5,698 nt of DNA from Gammaproteobacteria bacterium (GCA_020027635.1 JAHKKL010000122.1:1-5698), one strand, 5' to 3'. Shown: positions 1-5,698, counted from the first letter of the stretch. Notes: generated from the letters alone by a model not told the origin. Numbers and translations are program-made.

Positions 1-1
1 T

Positions 2-805
2 GATGCCATAGTCAGCATCCGCGGCCTGCGTTATGCGCGCGGCGAGCGGATGATCTTCGAAGGCATCGACCTGGAGATACGGCGTGGCCTGATCACGGCG
101 ATCATGGGCCCCAGCGGTACCGGCAAGACCACCCTGCTCAAGCTGATCGGCGGGCAGCTGCGCCCCGCGTCCGGTACGGTCGTCGTCGATGGGGAGAACG
201 TGCCGGAGCTGGGCGTCCAGGCGCTCTACGAGCTGCGCAAGCGCATGGGCATGATGTTCCAGAGCGGTGCGTTGCTGACCGACCTGAATGTCTTCGATAA
301 CGTGGCCTTTCCGATCCGCGAACACACGAAGCTTCCCGAGTCCCTGGTGCGCGATCTGGTGCTGATGAAGCTGCAGGCGGTGGGGTTGCGCGGCGCCTGC
401 TACCTGATGCCGAATGAATTGTCCGGCGGCATGGCGCGGCGCGTGGCCATGGCGCGCGCCATCGCGCTGGATCCGGCGATAGTCCTGTATGACGAGCCGT
501 TCACCGGGCAGGATCCGATTTCCATGGGGGTGCTGATCAAGCTGATACGGGAACTGAATGACGCCCTCGGCCTGACCAGCATCGTGGTTTCGCATGATGT
601 GAAGGAGGCGGCCGCGATCGCGGATTACGTGTACCTGCTCTCCGGCGGCAAGGTGGTGGATCACGGCGTGCCGGAGCGGCTGTGGGAGTCCGCCTCGGAA
701 TGGTCGCAGCAGTTTCTCAACGGCAAGCCCGACGGCCCGGTGCCGTTCCATTATCCCGCCAGGGGATTCCGGGAAGACCTGCTCGCAGGAGGCCGTTGCG
801 CGTGA
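2..805 (+). CDS. mlaF: MlaF, ATPase of the Mla phospholipid ABC transporter (5' end cut by window)
   Basis: This is the cytoplasmic ATP-binding subunit that drives phospholipid transport by the inner-membrane MlaFEDB complex. The reading frame is open to the left edge: codons from base 2 read DAIVSIRGLRYARGER before the first internal ATG at 50, and this matches the normal MlaF N-terminus. The true start is therefore a few codons outside the window, and the ATG at 50 is not the start. Visible ABC motifs are Walker A GPSGTGKT (107-130), a Q-loop at FQSGAL (about 257-274), signature LSGGM (419-433), Walker B IVLYDEP (479-499) and the switch histidine in SHD (about 590-598). The C-terminal tail DGPVPFHYPARGF is typical of MlaF, whose tail extension contacts the partner subunits, and it separates MlaF from generic ABC ATPases. 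The stop overlaps the mlaE start as GTGA. No oddities are seen apart from the truncation. Confidence 0.96.
   Translation, partial: DAIVSIRGLRYARGERMIFEGIDLEIRRGLITAIMGPSGTGKTTLLKLIGGQLRPASGTVVVDGENVPELGVQALYELRKRMGMMFQSGALLTDLNVFDNVAFPIREHTKLPESLVRDLVLMKLQAVGLRGACYLMPNELSGGMARRVAMARAIALDPAIVLYDEPFTGQDPISMGVLIKLIRELNDALGLTSIVVSHDVKEAAAIADYVYLLSGGKVVDHGVPERLWESASEWSQQFLNGKPDGPVPFHYPARGFREDLLAGGRCA
787..792 (+). promoter_or_regulatory. Shine-Dalgarno sequence for mlaE
   Basis: AGGAGG lies inside the end of mlaF, 9 nt before the GTG at 802. It decides the mlaE start. The frame is open much further upstream (to 682), but no such ribosome site precedes the earlier candidates, and the in-frame TTG at 796 would be too close to this one. 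Confidence 0.75.
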
Positions 806-1584
806 TACTGGACCCCTTGCAGCAGCTGGGCCGGGCGGGCCTGGGATTCTTCGAACGCCTGGGTCGCGGCCACCTGTTCCTCATGTATACGCTGGCGGGT
901 ATTCCCGGGTTGTTGCTGCGCCCGCGCCTGGTGATCGCGCAGCTCTTCTCGGTCGGTGTGCTGACCCTGCTGATCATCCTGGTCTCGGGAGTGTTCGTCG
1001 GCATGGTGCTCGGCCTGCAGGGTTACAATACCCTGGTTGATTTCGGCGCCGAGGAATCGCTTGGCGTGGTGGTCGCCCTGTCGCTGGTGCGGGAACTGGG
1101 GCCGGTGGTGGCGGCGCTGCTGTTCGCCGGACGGGCGGGATCGGCGCTGACGGCGGAAATCGGACTCATGAAGGCCACCGAGCAGTTGTCCGGCATGGAG
1201 ATGATGGCCGTGGATCCCATGAAGCGGGTGGTGGCGCCGCGCTTCCTGGCCGGATTTCTCTCGATGCCGTTGCTGGCGGCCATATTCAGCGCTGTCGGCG
1301 TCTACGGCGGCTATTTCGTGGGGGTGGGGCTGCTCGGTGTCGATGACGGCGCCTTCTGGTCGCAGATGCAGGCCAAGGTAGATTTGCACGAGGATGTTTT
1401 CAATGGCGTCATCAAGAGCGTCGTGTTCGGTTTCGTGGCGTCCTGGATCGCCGTCTTCGAGGGGTATGATGCCGTGCCGACATCGGAGGGTGTCAGCCGT
1501 GCGACGACGCGCACGGTGGTGCATACTGCCCTGGCGATACTCGGTCTGGATTTTGTCCTGACGGCGTTGATGTTTGGAGGTTGA
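802..1584 (+). CDS. mlaE: MlaE, permease subunit of the Mla phospholipid ABC transporter
   Basis: This is the inner-membrane permease (MlaE family, formerly DUF140) whose dimer forms the lipid-binding cavity beneath the MlaD ring. Starting at GTG 802 gives 260 residues, the same length as E. coli MlaE. That start is supported by AGGAGG at 787-792 and a GTGA overlap with the mlaF stop. The protein has an amphipathic N-terminal segment, then hydrophobic segments at roughly residues 47-75, 86-110, 146-180, 203-220 and 240-258. The conserved block RELGPVVAALLFAGRAG (about 97-113) and the segment EQLSGMEMMAVDP (127-139), the region expected to couple to the ATPase, are both intact. The frame is open back to 682, but that extension overlaps mlaF and has no family counterpart. 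mlaD follows after 3 nt. Confidence 0.96.
   Translation: MILDPLQQLGRAGLGFFERLGRGHLFLMYTLAGIPGLLLRPRLVIAQLFSVGVLTLLIILVSGVFVGMVLGLQGYNTLVDFGAEESLGVVVALSLVRELGPVVAALLFAGRAGSALTAEIGLMKATEQLSGMEMMAVDPMKRVVAPRFLAGFLSMPLLAAIFSAVGVYGGYFVGVGLLGVDDGAFWSQMQAKVDLHEDVFNGVIKSVVFGFVASWIAVFEGYDAVPTSEGVSRATTRTVVHTALAILGLDFVLTALMFGG
1576..1580 (+). promoter_or_regulatory. Shine-Dalgarno sequence for mlaD
   Basis: GGAGG sits in the last codons of mlaE, 7 nt before the ATG at 1588. It supports that start and coupled translation of mlaE and mlaD. Confidence 0.7.
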
Positions 1585-1587
1585 CGG

Positions 1588-2058
1588 ATGCTTACTAGCA
1601 GAGCAGTGGAAATCGGGGTGGGGCTGTTCGTTGCCGCAGGGCTGGCCGCCCTGTTCATGCTCGCCATGCAGGTCAGCAATCTCAGCGCCAACATCAGCAG
1701 CGAGAGCTACATGGTGAGCGCGGCCTTCCAGAACATCGGCGGACTCAAGGTCCGCTCGCCGGTGACCGTCTCCGGCGTGCGCGTCGGGCGCGTCGAGGCC
1801 ATCGATTACGATACCAGCGCCTATGAGGCCGTGGTCACATTGCGCATCGAGGACAAGTACAGCAGCTTCCCCGATGACACCTCCGCCAGCATCTTCACCG
1901 CCGGCTTGCTGGGCGAGCAGTACATCGCCCTGCAGCCGGGAGGTTCGGAGCAGAACCTCAAGGCGGGCGACCGGATACACCTGACCCAGTCCGCCCTGGT
2001 GATGGAACAGATCATCGGCCAGTTCCTCTACAACATGGCCTCGAAAGAAAGCAAGTGA
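1588..2058 (+). CDS. mlaD: MlaD, MCE-domain phospholipid-binding subunit
   Basis: MlaD is anchored in the inner membrane by one N-terminal helix and forms a hexameric periplasmic ring that passes phospholipid between MlaC and the MlaE cavity. The 156-residue protein has a membrane segment at about residues 8-29 and a single MCE domain at about 40-118. Within it are the family signatures FQNIGGLKVRSPVTVSGVRVG (two blocks, residues 47-67) and GLLGEQYIAL (106-115). The C-terminal helix ALVMEQIIGQFLYNM (136-150) matches the pore-lining end of the family. It is about 27 residues shorter than E. coli MlaD. What is missing is only the low-complexity tail that follows the helix in E. coli, so this is not a damaged gene. 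Its stop overlaps the mlaC start as GTGA. Confidence 0.95.
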   Translation: MLTSRAVEIGVGLFVAAGLAALFMLAMQVSNLSANISSESYMVSAAFQNIGGLKVRSPVTVSGVRVGRVEAIDYDTSAYEAVVTLRIEDKYSSFPDDTSASIFTAGLLGEQYIALQPGGSEQNLKAGDRIHLTQSALVMEQIIGQFLYNMASKESK

Positions 2059-2735
2059 CGATCCTCGTCGCGGGCGCCGCGCCCAGGGCGGCGCATGACG
2101 GCAGGTGTGCACGCCGGATCGCACGGCGGCGGGTCTCCAGCCTCCTCCTCGCGGTGGGTGCGCTGCTGCCGCTGGTTGCCGTTGCCGACACTCCCGCGCC
2201 CGTCGCTCTGGTGAAGGATACGACGTCGCGGATGCTCGCGGCTCTCAAGGCGGAGAAGGCGGACATCGACCGGGATGAGGGCCGCTTGTACACGCTGATC
2301 GCCGACATCGCACTGCCGCATTTCGATTTCAACCGCATGGGCATGTGGACACTGGGTCCCTACTGGCGTTCCGCGACGCCGGAGCAGCGCGAGCGTTTCG
2401 TCGCGGAATTCCGGCAACTGCTGGTGCGCACGTACGGCCATACCCTGATGGACTACCGCGACGCGAAAATCAGCTATCTTCCCTTGCTGGCCTCGCCGGA
2501 TGCGCGGCAGGTCACCGTCCGTTGCGAGATCGAACAGGCGGGAGGAAATCCGATACAGCTCGTCTATGCCATGTATCTTGCCGCGGATGGCTGGAAGGTC
2601 TATGACGTGCTGGTCGAGGGCGTCAGTCTGGTGATGAATTATCGCTCGAGCTTCGCCGCGGTCATTCAACAGCAGGGGATGGATGGCCTGATCCGGCAGC
2701 TTGCGGAAAAGAACCGGCAGTCAGGCCATGACTGA
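2055..2735 (+). CDS. mlaC: MlaC, periplasmic phospholipid shuttle protein
   Basis: MlaC is the soluble periplasmic carrier that exchanges phospholipid between the outer-membrane MlaA complex and the inner-membrane MlaFEDB complex. The 226-residue product starts at GTG 2055, overlapping the mlaD stop. No other ATG, GTG or TTG in frame lies early enough to keep the signal peptide. The signal peptide has an arginine-rich n-region (RRIARRR, residues 20-26), a hydrophobic core SSLLLAVGALLPLVAVA and a likely signal peptidase I cleavage after A44 (AVA|D). The mature part fits the MlaC/Ttg2D family: ALPHFDFNRMGMWTLGPYWR (86-105), then TPEQRERFVAEFRQLLVRTY (108-127), then DGWKVYDVLVEGVSLVMNYR (178-197). 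The n-region is longer than usual. Only a weak purine stretch (GAAAGAAAGC) precedes the start, so translation probably depends on mlaD. Confidence 0.93.
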   Translation: MTILVAGAAPRAAHDGRCARRIARRRVSSLLLAVGALLPLVAVADTPAPVALVKDTTSRMLAALKAEKADIDRDEGRLYTLIADIALPHFDFNRMGMWTLGPYWRSATPEQRERFVAEFRQLLVRTYGHTLMDYRDAKISYLPLLASPDARQVTVRCEIEQAGGNPIQLVYAMYLAADGWKVYDVLVEGVSLVMNYRSSFAAVIQQQGMDGLIRQLAEKNRQSGHD

Positions 2736-3066
2736 ACCCCGCATCGAAGAGACCGGACACGGGAGCTGGAAACTCGCGGGCGACCTGAGTTTCACTACCG
2801 TTCCCGCCCTCATGGGCGGACTGGATATCAAGTCCGCGGACCGTCCCCGCATCAGCATCGACCTCGCGGGCGTCACGCGTTCCGACAGCGCGGGACTGGC
2901 GCTGCTTATCGGATGGCTGCGGGAGTCGGAACGGCTGGGCAAAACCGTCACTTTTCTGAACATGCCGGCGCAGATGCAGTCGATTGCGCGCGTCTGTGGA
3001 CTCGACGGAATACTCCCGTCGGAAACGGTTGAAACGCCACGCCGCGGGCGCCGGGGTAAACGCTGA
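2728..3066 (+). CDS. mlaB: MlaB, STAS-domain subunit of the Mla transporter
   Basis: MlaB is a small cytoplasmic STAS protein that binds MlaF and is needed for assembly and activity of the ABC complex. The ATG at 2728 gives 112 residues and overlaps the end of mlaC by 8 nt (ATGACTGA). A longer frame from TTG 2701 adds nine residues with no family support. The sequence shows a beta strand plus the STAS core IDLAGVTRSDSAGLALLIGW (44-63) and a C-terminal part with LGKTVTFLNMPAQMQSIARV. S54 in SDSAG aligns with T52 of E. coli MlaB, a residue important for its function; serine keeps the hydroxyl group. The tail after about residue 100 is basic (RRGRRGKR). It is the last gene of the mla operon, and no convincing terminator follows it. 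Confidence 0.92.
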   Translation: MTEPRIEETGHGSWKLAGDLSFTTVPALMGGLDIKSADRPRISIDLAGVTRSDSAGLALLIGWLRESERLGKTVTFLNMPAQMQSIARVCGLDGILPSETVETPRRGRRGKR

Positions 3067-3086
3067 CTTTGTCTCATAATGTAGAC

Positions 3087-3317
3087 GCCTCATGCCGGGT
3101 AAGTCCTTGCGTGACACGCTGTGAATACGTCCCTGTACGCTCGACGGCCGCAGTCGCACCGGGCATCTTCGGTAACTGCTCCTGCGTCGCCTAAGGCGCC
3201 TACTTTTGGTACCCCACCTCCTGCATCCCTGCAGTCGTGCCCTCACGCGACACGTGCACATCCCTGTGCCTCGTCCCTGCGGCCGACGGTCACGACAGGA
3301 CTTACTCGGTATGAGGC
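3087..3317 (+). repeat. 231-bp dispersed intergenic repeat with terminal inverted repeats (MITE-like), copy 1
   Basis: This element occupies most of the 310-nt gap between mlaB and ibaG. Its ends are inverted: GCCTCATGCCGGGTAAGTCC at 3087-3106 against the complement of GGACTTACTCGGTATGAGGC at 3298-3317. About 25 of the outer 29 positions match. A second inverted pair lies inside (CGGCCGCAG 3145-3153 and CTGCGGCCG 3277-3285). The interior holds small hairpins: TACG-TCCC-TGTA (3126-3137), CTGCA-TCCC-TGCAG (3221-3234), GCACA-TCCC-TGTGC (3256-3269), CGCCT-A-AGGCG (3188-3198) and GTCGTG/CGCGAC (3234-3251). The first 56 bases recur at 5643-5698. No convincing target-site duplication flanks it and no transposase is encoded. 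Open frames through it look spurious. It could be a non-autonomous transposable element or a structured RNA/DNA repeat. The strand is set only to match the second copy. Confidence 0.8.
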
Positions 3318-3376
3318 ATTGTTTGAGCAGTTATTGAATTCGGTCGTACGTGACACAGTGCGGGAGCAGCGTAGCC

Positions 3377-3610
3377 ATGCAGGCAAGTGAATTACAGGCC
3401 CTGATCCAGGCCGGGTTGCCGGACGCCGAGGTGATCGTCAGGGGTGAAGGTGACCATTTCGAGGCGGTGGTTATCAGCCGGCAGTTTGCCGGACGTACCA
3501 TGGTGCAGCAGCACCGCCTGGTCTACGCCGTACTGGGTGAACGCATGGGCGGTGAAATCCATGCGCTTGCCTTGCGCACCCTAACACCCGAGGCCTGGCA
3601 AGGGAAGTAG
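3377..3610 (+). CDS. ibaG: IbaG, BolA-family protein
   Basis: This is a 77-residue protein of the BolA family, of the IbaG/YrbA type encoded beside murA. Members partner with monothiol glutaredoxins in iron-sulfur cluster handling, and E. coli IbaG is linked to acid stress. The whole protein is one BolA domain with the landmarks GEGDHFEAVVIS (23-34), F37-AGRTMVQQHR with the conserved His46, LVYAVLG (48-54) and the C-terminal strand IHALALRTLTPEAW (61-74). ATG 3377 is preferred over a GTG at 3350 because it gives the family length and has GGGAG at 3362-3366, 10 nt upstream. The gene starts 59 nt after the repeat element. Its TAG stop is in the same frame as murA, and the murA ribosome site overlaps it. 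Partner and exact role here are inferred from the family. Confidence 0.9.
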   Translation: MQASELQALIQAGLPDAEVIVRGEGDHFEAVVISRQFAGRTMVQQHRLVYAVLGERMGGEIHALALRTLTPEAWQGK

Positions 3611-3614
3611 GAGG
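3609..3614 (+). promoter_or_regulatory. Shine-Dalgarno sequence for murA
   Basis: A perfect AGGAGG overlaps the ibaG TAG stop and lies 8 nt before the CTG at 3623. It is 53 nt before the GTG at 3668, too far to serve it. It is the main local evidence that murA starts at CTG. Confidence 0.8.
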
Positions 3615-3622
3615 CCGCCACT

Positions 3623-4882
3623 CTGGACAGGCTGATCATAAGAGGCGGAACGCCGCTGCGGGGCGAAGTGCGCATCTCCGGCGCCAAGAACGCCGTGCTG
3701 CCGATCATGGCAGCCACGCTGCTCGTCGACGGCCCGGTGACGATCAGCAATGTGCCGCATCTCCATGATGTTACCACCACCCTGGAACTGCTCGGTCGCA
3801 TGGGTGTGGAACTGGTCGTCGATGAAAGAATGAACATCACGATCGACGCCCGCTCGATTACGTCCCACTGCGCGCCCTACGAGCTGGTGAAGACCATGCG
3901 TTCCTCGATCCTGGTACTGGGGCCGCTGTTGGCGCGCTTCGGGCAGGCCGACGTTTCTCTGCCGGGGGGCTGCGCGATCGGTTCCCGCCCGGTCAATCTG
4001 CATATCAAGGGCCTGCAGGCGCTGGGCGCGCGCATCGAGGTCGAGAACGGCAATATCAAGGCGCGCGTCGACCGGCTGAGGGGGACCCGCCTGGTCATGG
4101 ACCTGGTAACGGTTACCGGCACCGAGAACCTGATGATGGCGGCGGTACTGGCCAAAGGGACGACGCTGATCGAGAATGCCGCGCGCGAACCGGAGGTCGT
4201 CGATCTGGCCAACTGCCTGACCGCGATGGGAGCGCGCATCGAGGGGGCCGGCACGGACATGATCGAGATCGAGGGCGTCGATGACCTGCACGGTACGCAC
4301 TACAGCGTGCTGCCCGACCGGATCGAAAGCGGCACCTTCCTCGTGGCGGCGGCCATGACCGGCGGTCATATCCGGATCAAGGGCACCGCGCCGCAGATCA
4401 TGGATGCCGTGCTGCAGGCGCTGCGGGAGACCGGGGCGGAGATCAGCCTGGGCGAGGACTGGATCGAGCTGGACATGACGGGCAGGCGGCCGAAGTCCGT
4501 CAGTGTCCGCACGGCGCCCTATCCGGCGTTCCCGACCGACATGCAGGCCCAGTTCACGGCGCTCAATGTCATCGCGCAGGGCACCGGCACCATTACGGAA
4601 ACGGTGTTCGAAAACCGCTTCATGCATGTCCAGGAACTGCAACGGATGGGGGCGGCCATCCAGCTGGAAGGCAACACGGCGATCATCAAGGGCGTGGCCA
4701 GGCTGACCGGGGCGCCGGTCATGGCGACGGACCTGCGCGCCTCCGCCAGCCTGGTGCTGGCCGGCCTCGTCGCCCGGGGCGAGACCCTGGTCGATCGCAT
4801 CTACCACCTGGACCGCGGCTATGAATGCATCGAGGAGAAGCTGGCACAACTGGGGGCGGATATCCACCGCATCCACGCCTGA
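3623..4882 (+). CDS. murA: MurA, UDP-N-acetylglucosamine 1-carboxyvinyltransferase, with apparent CTG start
   Basis: MurA transfers enolpyruvate from phosphoenolpyruvate to UDP-N-acetylglucosamine, the first committed step of peptidoglycan synthesis, in the cytoplasm. From CTG 3623 the product is 419 residues, equal to E. coli MurA. It begins MDRLIIRGGTPLRGEVRISG, which places K22 and N23 exactly at the E. coli substrate-binding positions. Starting at the first conventional codon (GTG 3668) would delete the first beta strand. No ATG, GTG or TTG lies in frame between the ibaG stop and 3668. The catalytic cysteine is C117 (codon 3971-3973) in PGGCAIGSRP, so the fosfomycin target residue is Cys rather than Asp. 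Other conserved blocks are AAREPEVVDLAN, LPDRIESGTFLVAAA, AFPTDMQAQF (catalytic Asp), ETVFENRFMHV and DRIYHLDRGYE. It follows ibaG by 12 nt and is probably co-transcribed with it. Confidence 0.96.
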   Translation: MDRLIIRGGTPLRGEVRISGAKNAVLPIMAATLLVDGPVTISNVPHLHDVTTTLELLGRMGVELVVDERMNITIDARSITSHCAPYELVKTMRSSILVLGPLLARFGQADVSLPGGCAIGSRPVNLHIKGLQALGARIEVENGNIKARVDRLRGTRLVMDLVTVTGTENLMMAAVLAKGTTLIENAAREPEVVDLANCLTAMGARIEGAGTDMIEIEGVDDLHGTHYSVLPDRIESGTFLVAAAMTGGHIRIKGTAPQIMDAVLQALRETGAEISLGEDWIELDMTGRRPKSVSVRTAPYPAFPTDMQAQFTALNVIAQGTGTITETVFENRFMHVQELQRMGAAIQLEGNTAIIKGVARLTGAPVMATDLRASASLVLAGLVARGETLVDRIYHLDRGYECIEEKLAQLGADIHRIHA

Positions 4883-4939
4883 GGAACGCCGCGCCACCGA
4901 GCTTGTAAATCGGGGTTATCTCCCTGAAACTTGTCCACC

Positions 4940-5572
4940 ATGAACACGCCGCTTACCATCGCCCTGTCCAAGGGGCGCATCTTCAGGGAAACGCTGCCGC
5001 TGCTGGCCGCGGCCGGCATCGAGCCCGCGGACGACCCGGACACCAGCCGCAAGCTGATCCTGGATACCAGCCAGGACGACGTGAAGCTGGTGATCATCCG
5101 CGCCGCGGACGTGCCGACCTACGTCGAATACGGCGCGGCCGACGTGGGCGTGGCCGGCAAGGACGTGCTGATGGAACACGGCGGCAACGGCCTCTACGAG
5201 CCCGTAGACCTCGGTATCGCCCGGTGCCGGCTGATGGTGGCCGGTCCGGAGCAAGGGGTTTCCCGAACCCGACGCCTGCGCATCGCCACCAAGTACGTGC
5301 AGAGTACCCGCCGTCATTATGCCGACCGGCGCGAGCAGGTGGAAATCATCAAGCTCTACGGCTCCATGGAACTGGCGCCGCTGGTGGGGCTGGCCGACCG
5401 TATCGTCGACCTGGTGGATACAGGCAATACGCTTAGGGCGAACGGTCTGGTGCCGCTCGAGCACATCGCCGACATCAGCTCGCGGCTGATCGTCAACAAG
5501 GCCGCCATGAAGATGAAACACCGGCGCATCGCGCAGCTGATCGACCGCCTCAAGGCGGCCTGCGGGAATTGA
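4940..5572 (+). CDS. hisG: HisG, ATP phosphoribosyltransferase, short form
   Basis: HisG condenses ATP with PRPP to phosphoribosyl-ATP, the first step of histidine synthesis. ATG 4940 gives 210 residues; a TTG at 4931 would add only three. Neither has a strong ribosome site. Motifs are IALSKGRI (7-14), YGAADVGVAGKDVL (64-77) and the PRPP-binding loop DLVDTGNTLRANGL (157-170). The protein ends soon after, at KMKHRRIAQLIDRLKAACGN, and lacks the roughly 80-residue C-terminal regulatory domain of the long form found in E. coli. This is the normal short form, which in known organisms needs the HisRS-like subunit HisZ for activity and histidine feedback; hisZ is not in the window. It lies 57 nt after murA. 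A repeat copy, rather than an immediately adjacent hisD, follows it. Confidence 0.95.
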   Translation: MNTPLTIALSKGRIFRETLPLLAAAGIEPADDPDTSRKLILDTSQDDVKLVIIRAADVPTYVEYGAADVGVAGKDVLMEHGGNGLYEPVDLGIARCRLMVAGPEQGVSRTRRLRIATKYVQSTRRHYADRREQVEIIKLYGSMELAPLVGLADRIVDLVDTGNTLRANGLVPLEHIADISSRLIVNKAAMKMKHRRIAQLIDRLKAACGN

Positions 5573-5642
5573 GCCCTGGCGTCACCGTGCGGCCCATGCG
5601 CCTTTACGGTCAGAATGGTTGTACTCATAAATACGTTGACAT

Positions 5643-5698
5643 GCCTCATGCCTGGTAACTCCTCTCGTGACACGCTGTGAATACATCCCTGTACGCTC
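5643..5698 (+). repeat. Dispersed intergenic repeat, copy 2 (cut by window edge)
   Basis: These 56 bases match the first 56 bases of the element at 3087-3317 at 51 positions, without gaps and in the same orientation. They include the terminal inverted-repeat sequence GCCTCATGCC and the block CGTGACACGCTGTGAATAC. The first hairpin is TACA-TCCC-TGTA (5682-5693): the G of copy 1 (a G-T wobble pair) is replaced by A, making a full Watson-Crick pair. If the copy is complete it should run about 175 bases past the window. It starts 70 nt after hisG. Confidence 0.82.

Noticed and set aside
751..2124. A 457-codon open frame on the - strand
   Set aside because: It is antisense to mlaE and mlaD and rich in His, Gln and Arg, typical of a shadow of high-GC codon use. 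The + strand genes are certain.
3318..3376. Possible promoter for ibaG (TTGTTT or TTGAGC with TTATTGAAT)
   Set aside because: No pair of -35 and -10 hexamers has acceptable sequence and spacing.
3121..3390. An 89-codon open frame on the + strand across the repeat
   Set aside because: It lies almost entirely in the repeat, has no ribosome site, has biased composition (Ser, Pro, Arg, Ala) and overlaps the ibaG start. It is most likely a chance frame.
3581..4897. A 438-codon open frame on the - strand
   Set aside because: It is antisense to murA with shadow-type composition and no recognisable motif.
4883..4939. Regulatory site or terminator in the murA-hisG gap
   Set aside because: Only a weak GGGG/TCCC pairing is present, with no T tract and no clear promoter.
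5587..5601. Possible terminator hairpin after hisG (GTGCG-GCCCA-TGCGC then CTTT)
   Set aside because: The stem is only five pairs with two wobbles, and the T tract is too short to call a terminator.
5636..5641. TTGACA as a promoter -35 box after hisG
   Set aside because: There is no matching -10 hexamer at about 17 bases. It lies at the edge of the repeat.

Overview
The window reads as a GC-rich gammaproteobacterial chromosome segment with all genes on the + strand. The gene order mlaF-mlaE-mlaD-mlaC-mlaB, ibaG, murA, hisG extends the arrangement known from Escherichia coli (mlaFEDCB-ibaG-murA), with hisG following murA as in Pseudomonas-type genomes. The short-form HisG and the GC-rich codon use suggest a non-enteric gammaproteobacterium. 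The genus cannot be assigned from the sequence alone.

Region 1 (2-3066) is a tightly packed mla operon, missing only the first few codons of mlaF. It encodes the inner-membrane ABC complex (MlaF ATPase, MlaE permease, MlaD MCE-domain lipid-binding subunit, MlaB STAS subunit) and the periplasmic phospholipid carrier MlaC. Together they move phospholipid between the outer and inner membranes and keep the outer membrane asymmetric. Three junctions overlap (mlaF/mlaE and mlaD/mlaC as GTGA, mlaC/mlaB by 8 nt), and mlaD begins 3 nt after mlaE, so translational coupling is likely.

Region 2 (3067-3376) is a 310-nt gap filled mostly by a 231-bp element at 3087-3317. It has imperfect terminal inverted repeats and an interior of small hairpins, several sharing a TCCC loop. 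A second copy, cut by the window edge, begins at 5643 downstream of hisG in the same orientation. The element is therefore a dispersed, MITE-like or structured intergenic repeat. It is the least explained part of the window.

Region 3 (3377-5572) holds ibaG (a small BolA-family protein), murA (first committed step of peptidoglycan synthesis) and hisG (first step of histidine synthesis, short form that should need HisZ). The murA start is unusual. Family alignment, exact length and a perfect Shine-Dalgarno sequence all point to a CTG codon at 3623, 45 nt upstream of the first conventional start codon in that frame.

The genes are otherwise ordinary housekeeping genes and I found no new multi-gene system. 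The points worth following up are the repeat family and the murA CTG start.
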